Below are positions 23,501 through 35,046 of a stretch of 64,000 bases of DNA, one piece after another; position 1 is the stretch's first letter, and each line of letters begins with the position of its first letter. The stretch is from Synchiropus splendidus (Eukaryota; Chordata; Actinopteri; Syngnathiformes; Callionymidae), in NCBI RefSeq assembly GCF_027744825.2, contig NC_071335.1:12475501-12539500 (forward strand). The letters run 5' to 3'. The position numbers and the translations under genes were made by a program. Under the pieces are notes generated by a model, which ran no database searches, was not told where the DNA came from, and saw nothing but the letters and a program-made list of their open reading frames with translations.

Positions 23501-26236
23501 GAAGTCTGACGCCCACCATTGTTAACTGTTCCATAATGAGCTTCATCTTCCACAAACTCAGCTGAAACCCACAAAAGCCGACTGACCAAGCTCAACGGCA
23601 ACTTCTGAAATACTTCCTCACCACTCATTAGCACTAAGGACATTAAGTAATGCTGTTGCACATAAAGGAAGTAAGGTTAGAAGAAAGAACTAACAGTTCA
23701 TGAGAGAATCATGTAAGAGACAATGCAGAAGGAACTGTCAACAAATGTCCCGTATAGTGGCTGTAACAGCTTACAGGACAAAAAACTCCTACTCTTAAGC
23801 AGCACATTCTGTAAACTTTAGCTAGACATATGCGATGCAAAGCTGCTCTTGTTGCAGGTGAGACTTAATAAATGAATTTAAAAAAAATGCACAATCTATG
23901 ATTAACTTAGCAGGTCTTGTCAGTAACTCATTCTGAGTGCTCCTCTACATTGTACACTGATCTTGAACTGTTATTTCTTACGCAAATAGCTCTCTTGACC
24001 ACACAGTCCCCACTGTAACTTTGCTAGCACCTTCCTCCAAAACAAGGCTCCGGTCTGAAGAGTACCCTCAGCCTTGGGTTATGATGTCAGGGTATCATCT
24101 TCTCACTTTCTCAGTAGGCCCTGAACGCTGCTAAACTGAGGGAAAACAAATGATCCCAAAGTGTAACCTGTCAGTCAGGTCTCTCTCACCGCAGAGTAGA
24201 AGAGGTCAATGGCTGATTTCAGATCCTCCAAAATTAAGGAAATGTGTGAAGTTCAATCGGAGCACCCTGAAAATGCTACTGATATTTTTGAAATATCAAT
24301 AGCATTTTAAATTAATTTAAAAATGCACAATTTAGCATGTATTTGTTAGAGTACATGAGGGAAGTGTTTCAGGTCTGCTCTTTATGATAGAGGATTCAAA
24401 TCTGACATTGCAATTAATTTTGACTAATGTTAGTGTAGTGTAATGATCCTTCATATTTCAGCAGGAGTAGATGGAAAATTATGCATTTATTTTAACCACT
24501 TTCATATGTCTCTGTACGTTCTCTTTTAACCCATACTTGTGAGAGTGGAACAATAGAGGTGATAGAACATCCAGTGACTGCACTTTCTACACTTCCATGT
24601 TTGATTTTATGACAAGAACAGTAGCTATACATCACACGTGCTACAGAGATCAATATGTCCATAAAGATTTACGGGTGCATAACTGCTTCATAACAGACAT
24701 GAAAAAGACTAAACAAGGTTGCTTTTTTTTTCACAAAAATTCATAGGGTAAACTTGTTTTCCCACAAGGATTTCAATCAAATCTAATGATGACTTAAATC
24801 AACAAAATTGTGTGTGTGTGTGTCTCTGTGTGTGTGCCAAAGTGGTTAAATAGAAGGTTTGTGTGTAAACAAGCGTGGCGCATCACCACAGATTAATTGA
24901 GAGCCAACAGCACCAAAGATGAAATCTGGCATGATCAAACGTATTACAACTGAGTGGAAACATCGAAACAAACTAACTCCTGGGGGTGGACATGAACATA
25001 TTCGCTGTGTTTTTCACCCGAAAGAAACACATAGACTGAAGTCTATATGTATGTTCGCTGAACTCAAGTTGCACATTCCAGCTGGGCATACACAGAGACG
25101 GAATGTGGCTGAATGGAGAGATTTACTTATTTACTTCTCACGATTGAGCGTTTTTATTGTCAACAATTCAGTACATCTCAAAACTTCCCTGTCTGATTCA
25201 TTATTTCTCTATCGCTTCATTTCTGGCAGAGTTCCATGTTTAGTTTTTTGTTTTTTTGGGGGGCGGTGGCTGCTTTGCCACAGTTTCAAAAAATCCTGGC
25301 AGAAACCCTGTAATATGTACACTAACTATGGACTTTATAATAAGTTATTTTGGTGACCAAAAAGAAAATAAAGTCTTCATGAAGTCTCAGCGTGAGGTTT
25401 TAGTCACTTTAGAAAAAAGTTGCAAAGTAAAACAGAAACACTGGATCACCAAACGTAAACATGGCATGAACAACCCTAGATAAACCAAATGATAAAGAAT
25501 GAATATAGCTCAGTGGCCTTAAAATGAATAATGTAGAATAATGTTAGAGCATAGTGATCAACTGGTAACATCTAACAGTTCACTGAATCTGAGACAGATT
25601 CAGAGTTTCTAAAGACCTTTAACTCACTTCACAGCCAAGCCCAAGTGACGTGCTCACCATCAGCACAATGTGACTTCAAATCCCTGGTATGTATTAAATG
25701 TTAAAATGAACAACCGCTCTGTTGCAACTCATCTTTTGGAGAGTGCAGCCCTGAACAAGCTCAGACGTCTCACTCTCTTGAAACCAAGCCTCACATCACA
25801 ATGGTGTTGTTGAGATGGATTTCATAACAATGCAAGTGGCATTTTTGAAAGGTAATGTTCTGAGATGAAAATCTGTAGTGCTCCACTTGGGCTTGTGCGC
25901 CGTAATGTATTTAATGTATTCATTAAAGGAAGGATGACATCATCATCATCTCTGCTCTTAAACACCCTTTTGAAAGCCTAAATTAAACACTTGATTGGTG
26001 CTCACCCAGATCTGAAGCTTCACTCGCTTGTTGTTCCTGTGGATGGTCTTCACTTTAAAGTCGATGCCGACGGTGCTGACAAAGGCCGACGTGAAGGAGT
26101 CGTCTGCAAAGCGGAATAGGAAGGACGTCTTTCCCACACTGCTGTTTCCGATGATCAGCAACTTGAACATGTAGTCAAAGTTCTGGTCAGCTGCGTCCTG
26201 CTCCGGACTGCTCTGTGGATCTTTAGCTAATGCCAT
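17267..26236 (-). CDS. rab3d: Rab3D small GTPase
   Basis: Four coding exons, 26236-26006, 20540-20422, 19713-19589 and 17451-17267, give 219 residues, the usual Rab3D length. The ATG is the first exonic codon, directly after TGTCTGCAG. Motifs: P-loop GNSSVGKT (30-37), switch I around T55 (FTSAFVST, where Rab3 usually has FTPAFVST), DTAGQE (78-83), NKLD (136-139, usually NKCD), EASAK (164-168) and a C-terminal CAC geranylgeranylation motif. Intron phases 0, 2 (inside the Trp codon) and 1 fit the Rab3 family. [12 protein letters not shown] near the N terminus favours Rab3D over Rab3A/B/C, as does the tetraspanin neighbour. Rab3D acts on secretory granules in regulated exocytosis of exocrine-type cells (family knowledge). 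The exon at 20540 has an unusual acceptor; introns carry a Tc1 remnant and an inverted-repeat element. Confidence 0.92.
18657..19110 (-). mobile_element. Tc1/mariner transposon remnant, 5' truncated
   Basis: Within rab3d, between the exons at 19589 and 17451, the minus strand encodes the C-terminal part of a Tc1-type transposase: [20 protein letters not shown], then [19 protein letters not shown], the usual sequence around the last catalytic acid (E of ENLW in DD34E). Farther upstream the frame breaks, although fragments ([10 protein letters not shown]) remain readable. The end is marked by a terminal-repeat-like CACTGCCTGGCC followed by an A9 run and GTGGCACC at 18657-18686. The other end is missing and the frame is broken, so it cannot be active. 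Confidence 0.75.
20548..20586. repeat. (CAC)6(CAT)7 compound microsatellite at a splice acceptor
   Basis: Perfect compound trinucleotide repeat. On the rab3d (minus) strand it reads (ATG)7(GTG)6 and stops 7 nt before the exon that starts at 20540, occupying the place of the polypyrimidine tract. Only ATTGCAG separates it from the exon. Confidence 0.95.
22239..22830 (+). mobile_element. Non-autonomous inverted-repeat element, copy 1
   Basis: About 590 bp ending in imperfect inverted repeats: AGCGGTGGGACTCG at the left, CCAACCACTG at the right. There is no transposase. An internal hairpin with 17 bp arms (CCCTGAACAAAAGCAAA and its complement) lies at 22599-22644, the right arm carrying one mismatch here. 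A second copy, inverted, is at 37645-38265 and is highly similar over its length. Ends of the AGTGGTGGGA type suggest a hAT-derived MITE, but no clean 8 bp target duplication is visible. A 61-codon ORF inside it is not credible as a gene. Confidence 0.6.
23040..23720. other. Degenerate interspersed-repeat-like stretch
   Basis: This part of the first rab3d coding intron reads like a decayed retroelement. Peptide-like pieces on the plus strand are broken by stops and frame changes (for example [12 protein letters not shown] near 23220). I cannot assign a family. No exon is supported. Confidence 0.25.
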
Positions 26237-26833
26237 CTGCAGACATGACACAAAAAGAGAGAAGAGTTTCTGAATAGTCATCCTCATCGTCGATAACCGT
26301 TGTGACCCAGTGTGACCCGTAGGTTATGTGAGGAGGGGACAGTCTACATACATACATACATACATACATGACGCAACACCACACCCAGGTCATTTTTTCA
26401 GCGTAAAACCAAGTGTATTGCCTCGACAAGATCTCCATACCATGCCTCTTATCGTCCTGTGAGTGTCCTGAAGATTTACCAGCTATGCATCTGCGTCGTA
26501 TTGGTGAATGAGAGAAGTGGCCTGATCCTGTGAACACTAACCAGCATCACATTTGTTGGAGGCTGGTTAGCAGAGGAGTTATTTCAGAAGTGCCCCATCC
26601 GTCTCCTCTGTGGCTCAGGGCTGTCATGAATCACAGCCAGGCCACGCTGCAAGCCTGCCCCTCCCTCCATCACTCAGCCACAACTCTTAGTGTCCATTTC
26701 TCACATCACGGGCTGCTCAGAGCGGTGGGTGAGGAGCAATTGAGGCTCGACTCTGTATGCCATTCCTCATCCATCAGGACACTTATCTAGCCATGCACAT
26801 TCCCACTTTAATGAACAATCAAAGCGCGCGCAC

Positions 26834-26876
<43 letters not shown>
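26834..26876. repeat. (CA)n(TA)n compound microsatellite
   Basis: A CA run of about 27 bases passes directly into a TA run of about 16 bases, between the rab3d start exon and its likely 5' UTR exon. Confidence 0.95.
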
Positions 26877-27281
26877 CCATTAATTTCCACTTTCAAACTC
26901 CTCCGGCCACATCCCCACACCACCTCCCTCTCCATTAGGAGAGCAATGGAAGCACACGCAGACGGCTGGGAACACATAAGCAGTTCATACTTACATACAC
27001 GAACAGCCGGCGTGCTGCCGCACATCACACGCGCATGCGCGTCACACGTTCATTAACAAGACTTTTTCTTACTACACAGCAGCAGCATTTGATTTGAAAA
27101 TTCTCGCGTCTTCCAAGCAGCTTTAGAATGGTCACATGACGTTTAAGCGCTAGTTGAAGCCACGTTTGTCGTCAAAGACACGAAGCGTTGCTATTTACTA
27201 CTAATTGTTAATTAGTCACCCTGTTGCGCCACCTTAAGCTAACTTTCAACGGCAATAAACACACGCTTCCTTCAGGTTTAC

Positions 27282-27465
27282 CTCGGAAACAGCTGGTCCC
27301 GACGACTCAAAGACACCTTCCCCGACCGGGCAGATCCGTGTGGTGCAGTCGGTCAGCGGGCTCGCGGAGCTGCACACTTGGCGGCGAGCGTTTGATCCTG
27401 GGACGTCCGTCACCGCACTAGTCAACAAGTCAAGCGAGCGGCCGAGCATCACACTTCCTACCCAG
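27282..27465 (-). other. Likely untranslated first exon of rab3d
   Basis: The rab3d start exon begins at its ATG, so a non-coding upstream exon is required. The minus-strand sequence from about 27465 to 27282 is CpG-rich (GGCGGCGAGCG, CTCGCGGAG, CGGCCGCTCGCTTG read on either strand) and ends CCGAG|GTAAAC at 27282, a good donor. The surroundings are AT-rich, which marks a short promoter island. The transcription start is not fixed. Confidence 0.5.
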
Positions 27466-28335
27466 CTTCAAAATAAAATCTGCGTGGATTTACCACCACC
27501 AATTGAAGTCACTGGAGATTACGATAATAAAGATGTGCTTCATGTGACTGTGACTCTGCGAAACAAAAAAACAAGAATACTTTACCAATATATAAAAAAT
27601 GTAAAGTAAAAAAATTACAACGTAAATCAAACGAGTGACTGTTAAATTTAAACATCAGGATTCTCCCTCACCGAAGACTTTCACCCTTATGTTTATTATG
27701 AAATATCGTTTGGACACGAAAGATTGATGGAACAATGACATGATTGCCATCTAATCACACATTGTCTTAAAATTCACAACTATAGTAAAGAAACATTCAA
27801 TTTGCGTGAGCAATAGATACACTTCCTGTCCGGAAGGAGCGTCTGAGTGAAAGTTGAGGCTGCTGCACTCTGAATGTACATCCGGTTTTCTAGGTTTGGC
27901 GCATAAACGCCAAAAAATGAATGAATAATTAATGTCATTTTGAGTGTGCAATTCGGTAGTTGATTTTATTCAACCAATTGCGCAATCTGACCTTCCATGC
28001 TTTTACTTTGAAGGCTAACCATTTCCATATCAATGATTTATTTTTCCTCCCCATTCATTGGCACGACAGACAACCTTTGCTGGATTTGCACACGTGCAGT
28101 CATTGGTGACACATCCAAACTCATGATCACCCAAAACAGTGACTTATTCACTGGGGATAAACTATAACATCTGATTATTTCAGCGTGACAAAACGATTCA
28201 CCCCACAAGCTTATTTTCTGTATGAATATTTAAAGTCAGTGACCTTGACCAATAAACATTGGTCTGCTTCACTGAAGCTGAAGAGGAGAACAGTAATACC
28301 AACAGTCTCTTTAATGCAGAATGACTAATTGTTAA

Positions 28336-29060
28336 TTCTACGGACCTCTTGGTGTCTTGTCATGTTCCTGCCTGTTTTAAATCATCCACTATTATTACTG
28401 TTTACAAGGAAGCCAGGATCATAGGACTGAATGACTACAGACTGGTGGCACTGACGTTTGTGGTTCTATCACACCTTAAATCCATCTCTGCTCCCCTCCG
28501 GGACTCAGTGCAGTTTGCCGACAGAGCCAACAGATCTGTGGACGATGCAGTAAACCAGGCCCTTCATTTAATTCTGGAGCATCTGGACTCCCCAGGAACC
28601 TATGCCAGAATCCAGCTTATGGACTTCAACTCTGCTTTTAGCACAATTCCCCCAGGTCTGCTTGAAGACAAGCCTCGCCAGCTCAACGTGCCTGACTCCC
28701 TCTGCAGGTGAATTACAGACTTCCTGACCAGCCTGAGTCAGCATGTGCGGCTGGTGACGACTGTCTTAAACACTCCGACCCTCAACCTCGGGTCTCTTCA
28801 GGGCTCTTCTCCCTGGACACCTACTGCTGCACCTCCAGCCACCAGTCCGTGAAGTAGATCAAGTTTGCGGATGACACCACCATCATCGGGCTCATCTCAG
28901 ATGGAGATGGACTGTTTGTTCTCTGGCAGGAGGTGACGGTCGATCCAGACCAGAACCTCCCGTCACAGGAACAGCTTCTTTCTCTCGGCCGTCAGAGTGA
29001 TGAATTTGTGATCAGCCTTTGTTGTTTGTGGGTTATTAATTTATTAGTTGTTTCTGTTTA
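28336..29060 (+). mobile_element. L2/Maui-type LINE reverse-transcriptase fragment
   Basis: The plus strand encodes a decayed non-LTR reverse transcriptase. Successive pieces are VPACFKSSTII, LNDYRLVALTFVV, ANRSVDDAVNQALHLILEHL, DSPGTYARIQLMDFNSAFST (the first catalytic-Asp motif) and then, after stops, a frame with KFADDTTIIGLISDG (the FADD box, near 28860-28905). It closes with an AT-rich tail (TTATTATTATG) near 29090. Stops and frame shifts break it, and the 5' part with the endonuclease is absent. The order of motifs is typical of the L2/Maui lineage common in teleosts. Confidence 0.8.
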
Positions 29061-29112
29061 TTTATTCTTTTTTAAATTATTATTATGATTATTACTATTA
29101 TTATGGTGGTTT

Positions 29113-29748
29113 GCTCTCTCCAGGTAGGTGGAGAGTTCTTGCCCCAAGTGGTGGAGTTTAAGTATCTCGGGGTCTTGTTCTCGAGTGAGGGAAAAGGGGA
29201 GCGTGAGATTGATAGACGGGTTGGTGCAGCAGCAGCAGTGATGCGGTCGCTGTATCGGACCGTCGTGGTGAAGAGGGAGCTGAGTCACAAGACGAAGCTA
29301 TCGATCTACGTTCCCACCCTCACCTATGGTCACGAGCTTTGGGTAATGACCGAAAGGATGAGATCGCGGATACAAGCGGCTGAGATGAGTTTCCTCCGCA
29401 GGGTGGCTGGGCGCACCCTTAGAGATAGGGTGAGGAGTTCGGTCATCCGGGAGGAGCTCGGGGTGGAGCCGCTGCTCCTCCACATCGAGAGGAACCAGCT
29501 GAGGTGGCTCGGGCATCTGATCAGGATGCCCCCTGGACGCCTCCCTGGGGAGGTGTTCCGGGCATGTCCTACCGGGAGGAGACCCCGGGGAAGACCCAGG
29601 ACTCGCTGGAGAGATTATGTCTCCGGTCTGGCCTGGGAACGCCTCGGGATCCCCCGGGAGGAGCTGGAGGAGGTTTGTGCGGACCGGGAAGTTTGGGCTT
29701 CCCTGCTCCGAATGCTGTGGTAGAAGAAGGTGAAGGTGAAGGTGACTA
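29113..29748 (+). mobile_element. 3' end of a second non-LTR retrotransposon, C-terminal RT frame open
   Basis: A continuous frame of about 200 codons ends at TAG 29721-29723. It contains VEFKYLGVLFSSEGKGERE, RELSHKTKLSIYVPTLTYGH, ELWVMTERMRSRIQAAEMSF, LRWLGHLIRMPPGRLPGEVF and RPRGRPRTRWRDYVSGLAWE, the C-terminal region of a reverse transcriptase found in very many fish LINE copies. The tail is a GAAGGT repeat (29725-29741). It abuts the Maui-like fragment in the same orientation and is 5' truncated, as is usual. GC content is far above the surroundings. The long open frame implies a fairly young copy, but nothing upstream would let it be expressed. The exact clade is not certain. Confidence 0.8.
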
Positions 29749-29884
29749 TTATTATGTTTTTGACTGCACGTTTTACAAAGCACTTTCCTACTTGGTGGCA
29801 TCCCCACTCACCATGGCAATGAATCTAATTCTCTTATATGTAAAATTTGGATTAAAGTGAGAAAAAGTGATTGAAAATAGCACT

Positions 29885-29890
29885 TTTATT
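29885..29890 (-). terminator. pld6 polyadenylation signal (candidate)
   Basis: TTTATT on the plus strand reads AATAAA on the minus strand, 230 bp beyond the pld6 stop. Confidence 0.45.
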
Positions 29891-30119
29891 GGAGTCTGGT
29901 CTCTGAGAGTGCAGAACATGAGACAAATCTTGGGTCCTTTACTAAACACACCCAGTCAAACAGTTAAAATATGAAGACAACAGTACAGTCTAATCAAATG
30001 CACAGGTGCAACTGAACAGACCTAAAACAATTCTTGTTTCTACTAGCATCACAATGTCATGCTCTGGAAGCTCCAAATAAACACCTGGGAGTCATCACTG
30101 GGAGTCTTGGCACACCTGA

Positions 30120-32943
30120 TCAGTGGCCGGTCATGTTGGGAGGTTCACCAAGAGCTGAGGGGTAAGAGTGAAGCGGATCGTTGCACTCCCACAGCCTCTG
30201 GAACTCCCTGATGAAGGGCTTGACCAAGTCGGGTTCCTCTGTGACCAGAACGTTCTCCATGTTGCATTGCACTGCTGTCAGTGTCCAGTTGAGGGAGCCA
30301 GTGATGAGCTGCAGGCCATCAACAATGGCAAATTTGTGGTGCATGTACACAGAACCATAGTCGTTGCGCACCCTGATTCCTACAGAGATAAGACAGAATA
30401 TCAGTGAAAAGAAGATGGTTTAAAGAGAAAAATTCTCGACCTTGGAATAACAGCTACAATAGTTGTTGTTTATATACACACCAAGTGACAGAGAGCATCA
30501 ACTTTATGAAGAGTAAGAGTGGGCCTTCACTTTGTAAGAAACCAGCTCTTTAAAGGAGATTGGAAACAGTGCGAACCATGGGAAAACTGATGTAGGGATG
30601 AACAGGATTAAAGAAATACACAGTTTAGTATTAACACAAATAAATGACAAAATATCCAGTTTAAAAAACATAGTGCAATAGCCTTGTTAGGAAAGACAGA
30701 CGTGTATTCAAAAGCTACATTAATGGCCCCCTGACTATGAAACACACTTTTTCTTAAGCGCGATCAACCTCATTCATATGCTCAACACATATTCCTAAAC
30801 AACTCTACAAACTGTAGAAATATTTGATCACCAAACTGGACTAGTCAGACCAACAACTGCAAACTCAGCTCGGGCTGTTTGGTGTCTGCAATTTTAAGAT
30901 GAAAGAATTCTGCAGGACAGCGACAAAATGTGAGACAATATGGGGGCAAAAAAAGGGCCAAGTTTCCTGAGGCTTGCAATATTGATGCACACTCACACAC
31001 ACACACAGAAACACTTTGCCTAATTAAATCAGCAGCCCTCCTTGCCAATCTCTTACTTACTTAATTCTTGCTTAACAATATAGCTAATTTTGTAGATGCA
31101 GATGACTGAGGCAGAAACTGAAAGACGAGGTCAGGAACAAAATTTTGCTGCACATTGGGGCAGCTGCCGTGACTCATGCCGGATCTGTCATAACAGACAT
31201 GAACTCTCAAAATCAAAGGTTTTGTCTAAATATGGAGCATGTGAAATACTTAACTCTCTTCTGAATAACTCATCCGCATAGTGGGCTTTTGTTTTTGAAA
31301 ATGAGGGTGTAGGGTGGCTTTCTGTTCCTCACTTGAGCAGGTACTAACATGCAAAAGTATATATAAATGAATACAGAAAGATGCAAGAATCAATGAGGAA
31401 GAAGTTCCTGGAAATGAAGGCTGAGACAGACAGTCTCTTCCCTGCAAAGATTAGAGTTGAGGTCCATGGTAAAGAGGACCAGAACCAAAATCCAGACGCA
31501 GCATTCCAGGCTCACCGGTGCCTTGCCAATGGAAACTGAGGAAGAGGGAGACTATGACTGAAACCCAAGTTGAAAAGTGAAGGACAAAGAAGTGAAACGC
31601 ATCATCACCATTTGCTTTTACTGACTGAAACCCAAGTTGAAAAGTGAAGGACAATGAAGTGAAATGCATCATCACCATTTGCTTTTACTGTCTCTACCAA
31701 TCATTACTTAACTTTACTTATGGGACTCATTGAGACTCATCAACTTCATTAAGAAAAATGGGAAATGAAAAAGGAGGCGGGAGTGATAACAAATATTCTT
31801 CTCTCTGCCTCTTTCCAATCCTGCAGATCAAGTTGAGATGAAAGAGTTGTTGAGAGTGTGATGCGGGACTGAAATAACAATGTGGCTCGATCTAGTAAAA
31901 TAGGGTCAAAGTCTGGGAGTTTATTGTATACGTACAAAAACAACTTGCCTGGAGGGGTTACCGCTGAGCAGCATTTACAATGTCATAAATGTACTTCTCA
32001 AAGTTCAGAAATTCTCACGGAAGTCCAGTGACTTATGATGATGTAGCAACTATGCATTGTGCAGCACAAGAATCTAGTATTTTACACAAGTCAGAAAAGT
32101 TAGAAGTGACAGCTGTTTCAGTAGCCGTGGTGTCCTTACCTGCCTTATAAAGCACACCGATCTGGGAGCCTGTGATGGCAGTGTAGTCCTTGTCAGTGAG
32201 GACTCGGATGGTCACTTTTCTTTTGTGCAGTGCAAGCACAGCTCTGCACAGGTCCATGTTGGAAAAGGCGAAAACACACAAGTCCAGAGAGGAGGACGCA
32301 GAGAGGATGTAGCGGAGGAGTCGAGAGAAAGATGTCTCCACACCGTGAGGTAAGGGACACAAACAAGGTCTGGAAAAAACAGGATGTAAAACATTTATTG
32401 TTATCGTACTAAACTCACTTTGAATTTTTCACACTTCATTCCATCTTTAATTGGAAAAACTGAAAGGAAATCAATGTACTGATATGTTTAGCAACTGACT
32501 TAAGTCAAATGACTTAAGTTGACTTAAATGTCAAATGCAGTGTGGAAGCAAAGATCATGCCATTGACGTCAAGTTGCGTACACTGACAAAACAAAAGATA
32601 AAAACACAACATAGAAACGAAATAACATCAATGAAACTACACAGCCAACAAATACATTTGCTAGCAATAACGCACACACCAACAAACTGATATACAGTAA
32701 ATGTGCATTGTATCGTAATAAAAAGCTGCCGTACAACCGAGTACACAATAAACTGAGTATACTACAGGTACGATTTACTTACTGGGGTAAATCTGGGTTG
32801 AAGATGTGCTCCACACAAGCCAACTCAGAGGGGAAGAAGATGACTTCATTCCGAACTTTTTTGGTCCACAGACGGTGAATCAACACAAGCAGCCTCACTG
32901 AGAGGACCACAACACCAAGTCCAACCACCTTAATCTTCCACAT
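30120..32943 (-). CDS. pld6: Mitochondrial cardiolipin hydrolase / Zucchini endonuclease family
   Basis: Three coding exons, 32943-32783, 32369-32140 and 30379-30120, with phase 2 and phase 1 introns, give 216 residues. An N-terminal hydrophobic segment (about residues 5-22, [17 protein letters not shown]) fits the outer-mitochondrial-membrane anchor. FFPSELAC and CLCPLPHG match the cysteine-rich linker. A single HKD motif, H144-x-K146-x4-D151 (MHHKFAIVD), is followed by GSLNWT, so the enzyme would act as a homodimer like other MitoPLD/Zucchini proteins. Conserved TGSQIG precedes it. The family hydrolyses cardiolipin to phosphatidic acid and/or cuts piRNA precursors at mitochondria in the germ line (established for the family). 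No catalytic residue is lost. It is head to head with elof1. The long second intron carries a 67 bp tandem duplication. Confidence 0.92.
31557..31690. repeat. 67 bp direct tandem duplication in a pld6 intron
   Basis: Two units, about 31557-31623 and 31624-31690, each containing AAACCCAAGTTGAAAAGTGA and ending ATCACCATTTGCTTTTACTG. They differ at only two positions that I can see (CAAAG/CAATG, AACGC/AATGC), so the duplication is recent. Confidence 0.85.
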
Positions 32944-33720
32944 CGCTGTCACCTATCCCCAGCAACGGACAAAATACAATGCTAGAGTGTGTTTTGAACT
33001 TCAGATTTTACTGACTAGCTAACATAGATTTCATATTTGGCCTGAAAAATAAAAACAATCACGACACTGTTACCAAAACCGTGGATTATTCCATTTTAAG
33101 TCCAATTTACACCCGTTTTCTGTTATATTACAGTGGTTGTTTTATGTTGTCAAAGACAAGTCATTTTGACAACTTTGATAACTTCAAAATATGTTAAACA
33201 CTACTGAACAATTGGTTTGAAATTTGAATCGTCAAATCTCATTTGATGAATGACCACAAGTACAGCGATGAAAAACGAAATTTCTGTGATTCATTCTCTA
33301 CTCAGTCCATGAATAACTAAAGACATGAACCATCACTAGTCAATTTCGTCACTGAAAGTGAACGTATTTCAGAGGCACTAGTCACCATGTCAACCGAACA
33401 AACGGTGCAAAGTAGCTCGACAAAAAATGATACTCAAGTTGAAAACCAAATTAAGGTGCAATATGAGTGACTGAAGGTTACTTTTCAAAGCATTTTGTAT
33501 CGTTATGCGAATAAAGCAGGCGCAATTTTATGAGCCAACCTGTGCTGATTCTGTCGCCACCACGCGGGAGTGTGTTCTCCCAGCGCTATGTCGTCATTTC
33601 AAATCCCTTTGATTGACATATGTCTAAACCAATAATCGATTGCGCGACGAACCACGCTGCCCAATCATTTAGCTGGAACTGTCGGCCTACCGGGCTTAAC
33701 TGAAGCCACTTCCGTATTGC
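32944..33720. promoter_or_regulatory. Shared pld6-elof1 intergenic promoter region
   Basis: pld6 (minus) starts at 32943 and the elof1 untranslated exon ends at 33746 (plus), so the two genes are divergent with under 0.8 kb between them. Two CCAAT boxes, 33629-33633 and 33661-33665, and a GCGCGACG patch lie just before the elof1 side, fitting a housekeeping NF-Y-type promoter. I see no TATA box. Whether both genes share elements is inference. Confidence 0.45.
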
Positions 33721-33746
33721 TTCAACGTGTTTTTCGACCACGGAAG
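33715..33746 (+). other. Untranslated first exon of elof1 (3' boundary)
   Basis: The elof1 coding exon begins after TACATGTGCAG at 34018, 22 bases before its ATG, so a 5' UTR exon is required. GACCACGGAAG|GTAAAC at 33746 is a strong donor in the right place. The transcription start is a guess; only the donor end is supported. Confidence 0.55.
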
Positions 33747-34025
33747 GTAAACATGACTTGTTTTTACTTTGAAAGAAGCTAAAACCCACATATCGTTCCA
33801 ATTACCCAATGTATTTCACCCACAGCGTCGTGTGTATCTGGCTACACATCGGTTTATGCATCTTTGGTGTTTGGTGTCTTTGAATTTAACGGCTCAAAAC
33901 ATGCTAACTCGAGCGGCTAACTCAAAAGTGCTTTGCTAATTGAGCAGTCCAAACAGAAGGTCTAGCTTTTGTGTTCTGCTGCGGATCGCGTCTTACTGAC
34001 TGTTGTTTACATGTGCAGAGTTTGA

Positions 34026-35046
<1,021 letters not shown>

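Noticed and set aside
24919..25356. 145-codon plus-strand ORF in a rab3d intron
   Set aside because: Longest plus-strand frame in the region but no motif, and its end runs into a T/G-run; antisense to rab3d without promoter signs.
27224..27609. Plus-strand ORFs at the rab3d first-exon island
   Set aside because: CpG-rich sequence gives chance open frames; a minus-strand 5' UTR exon with a good donor explains the region better.
29298..29807. 169-codon minus-strand ORF
   Set aside because: Antisense shadow of the GC-rich LINE reverse-transcriptase frame; composition (Pro/His/Ser) is what the reverse complement gives.
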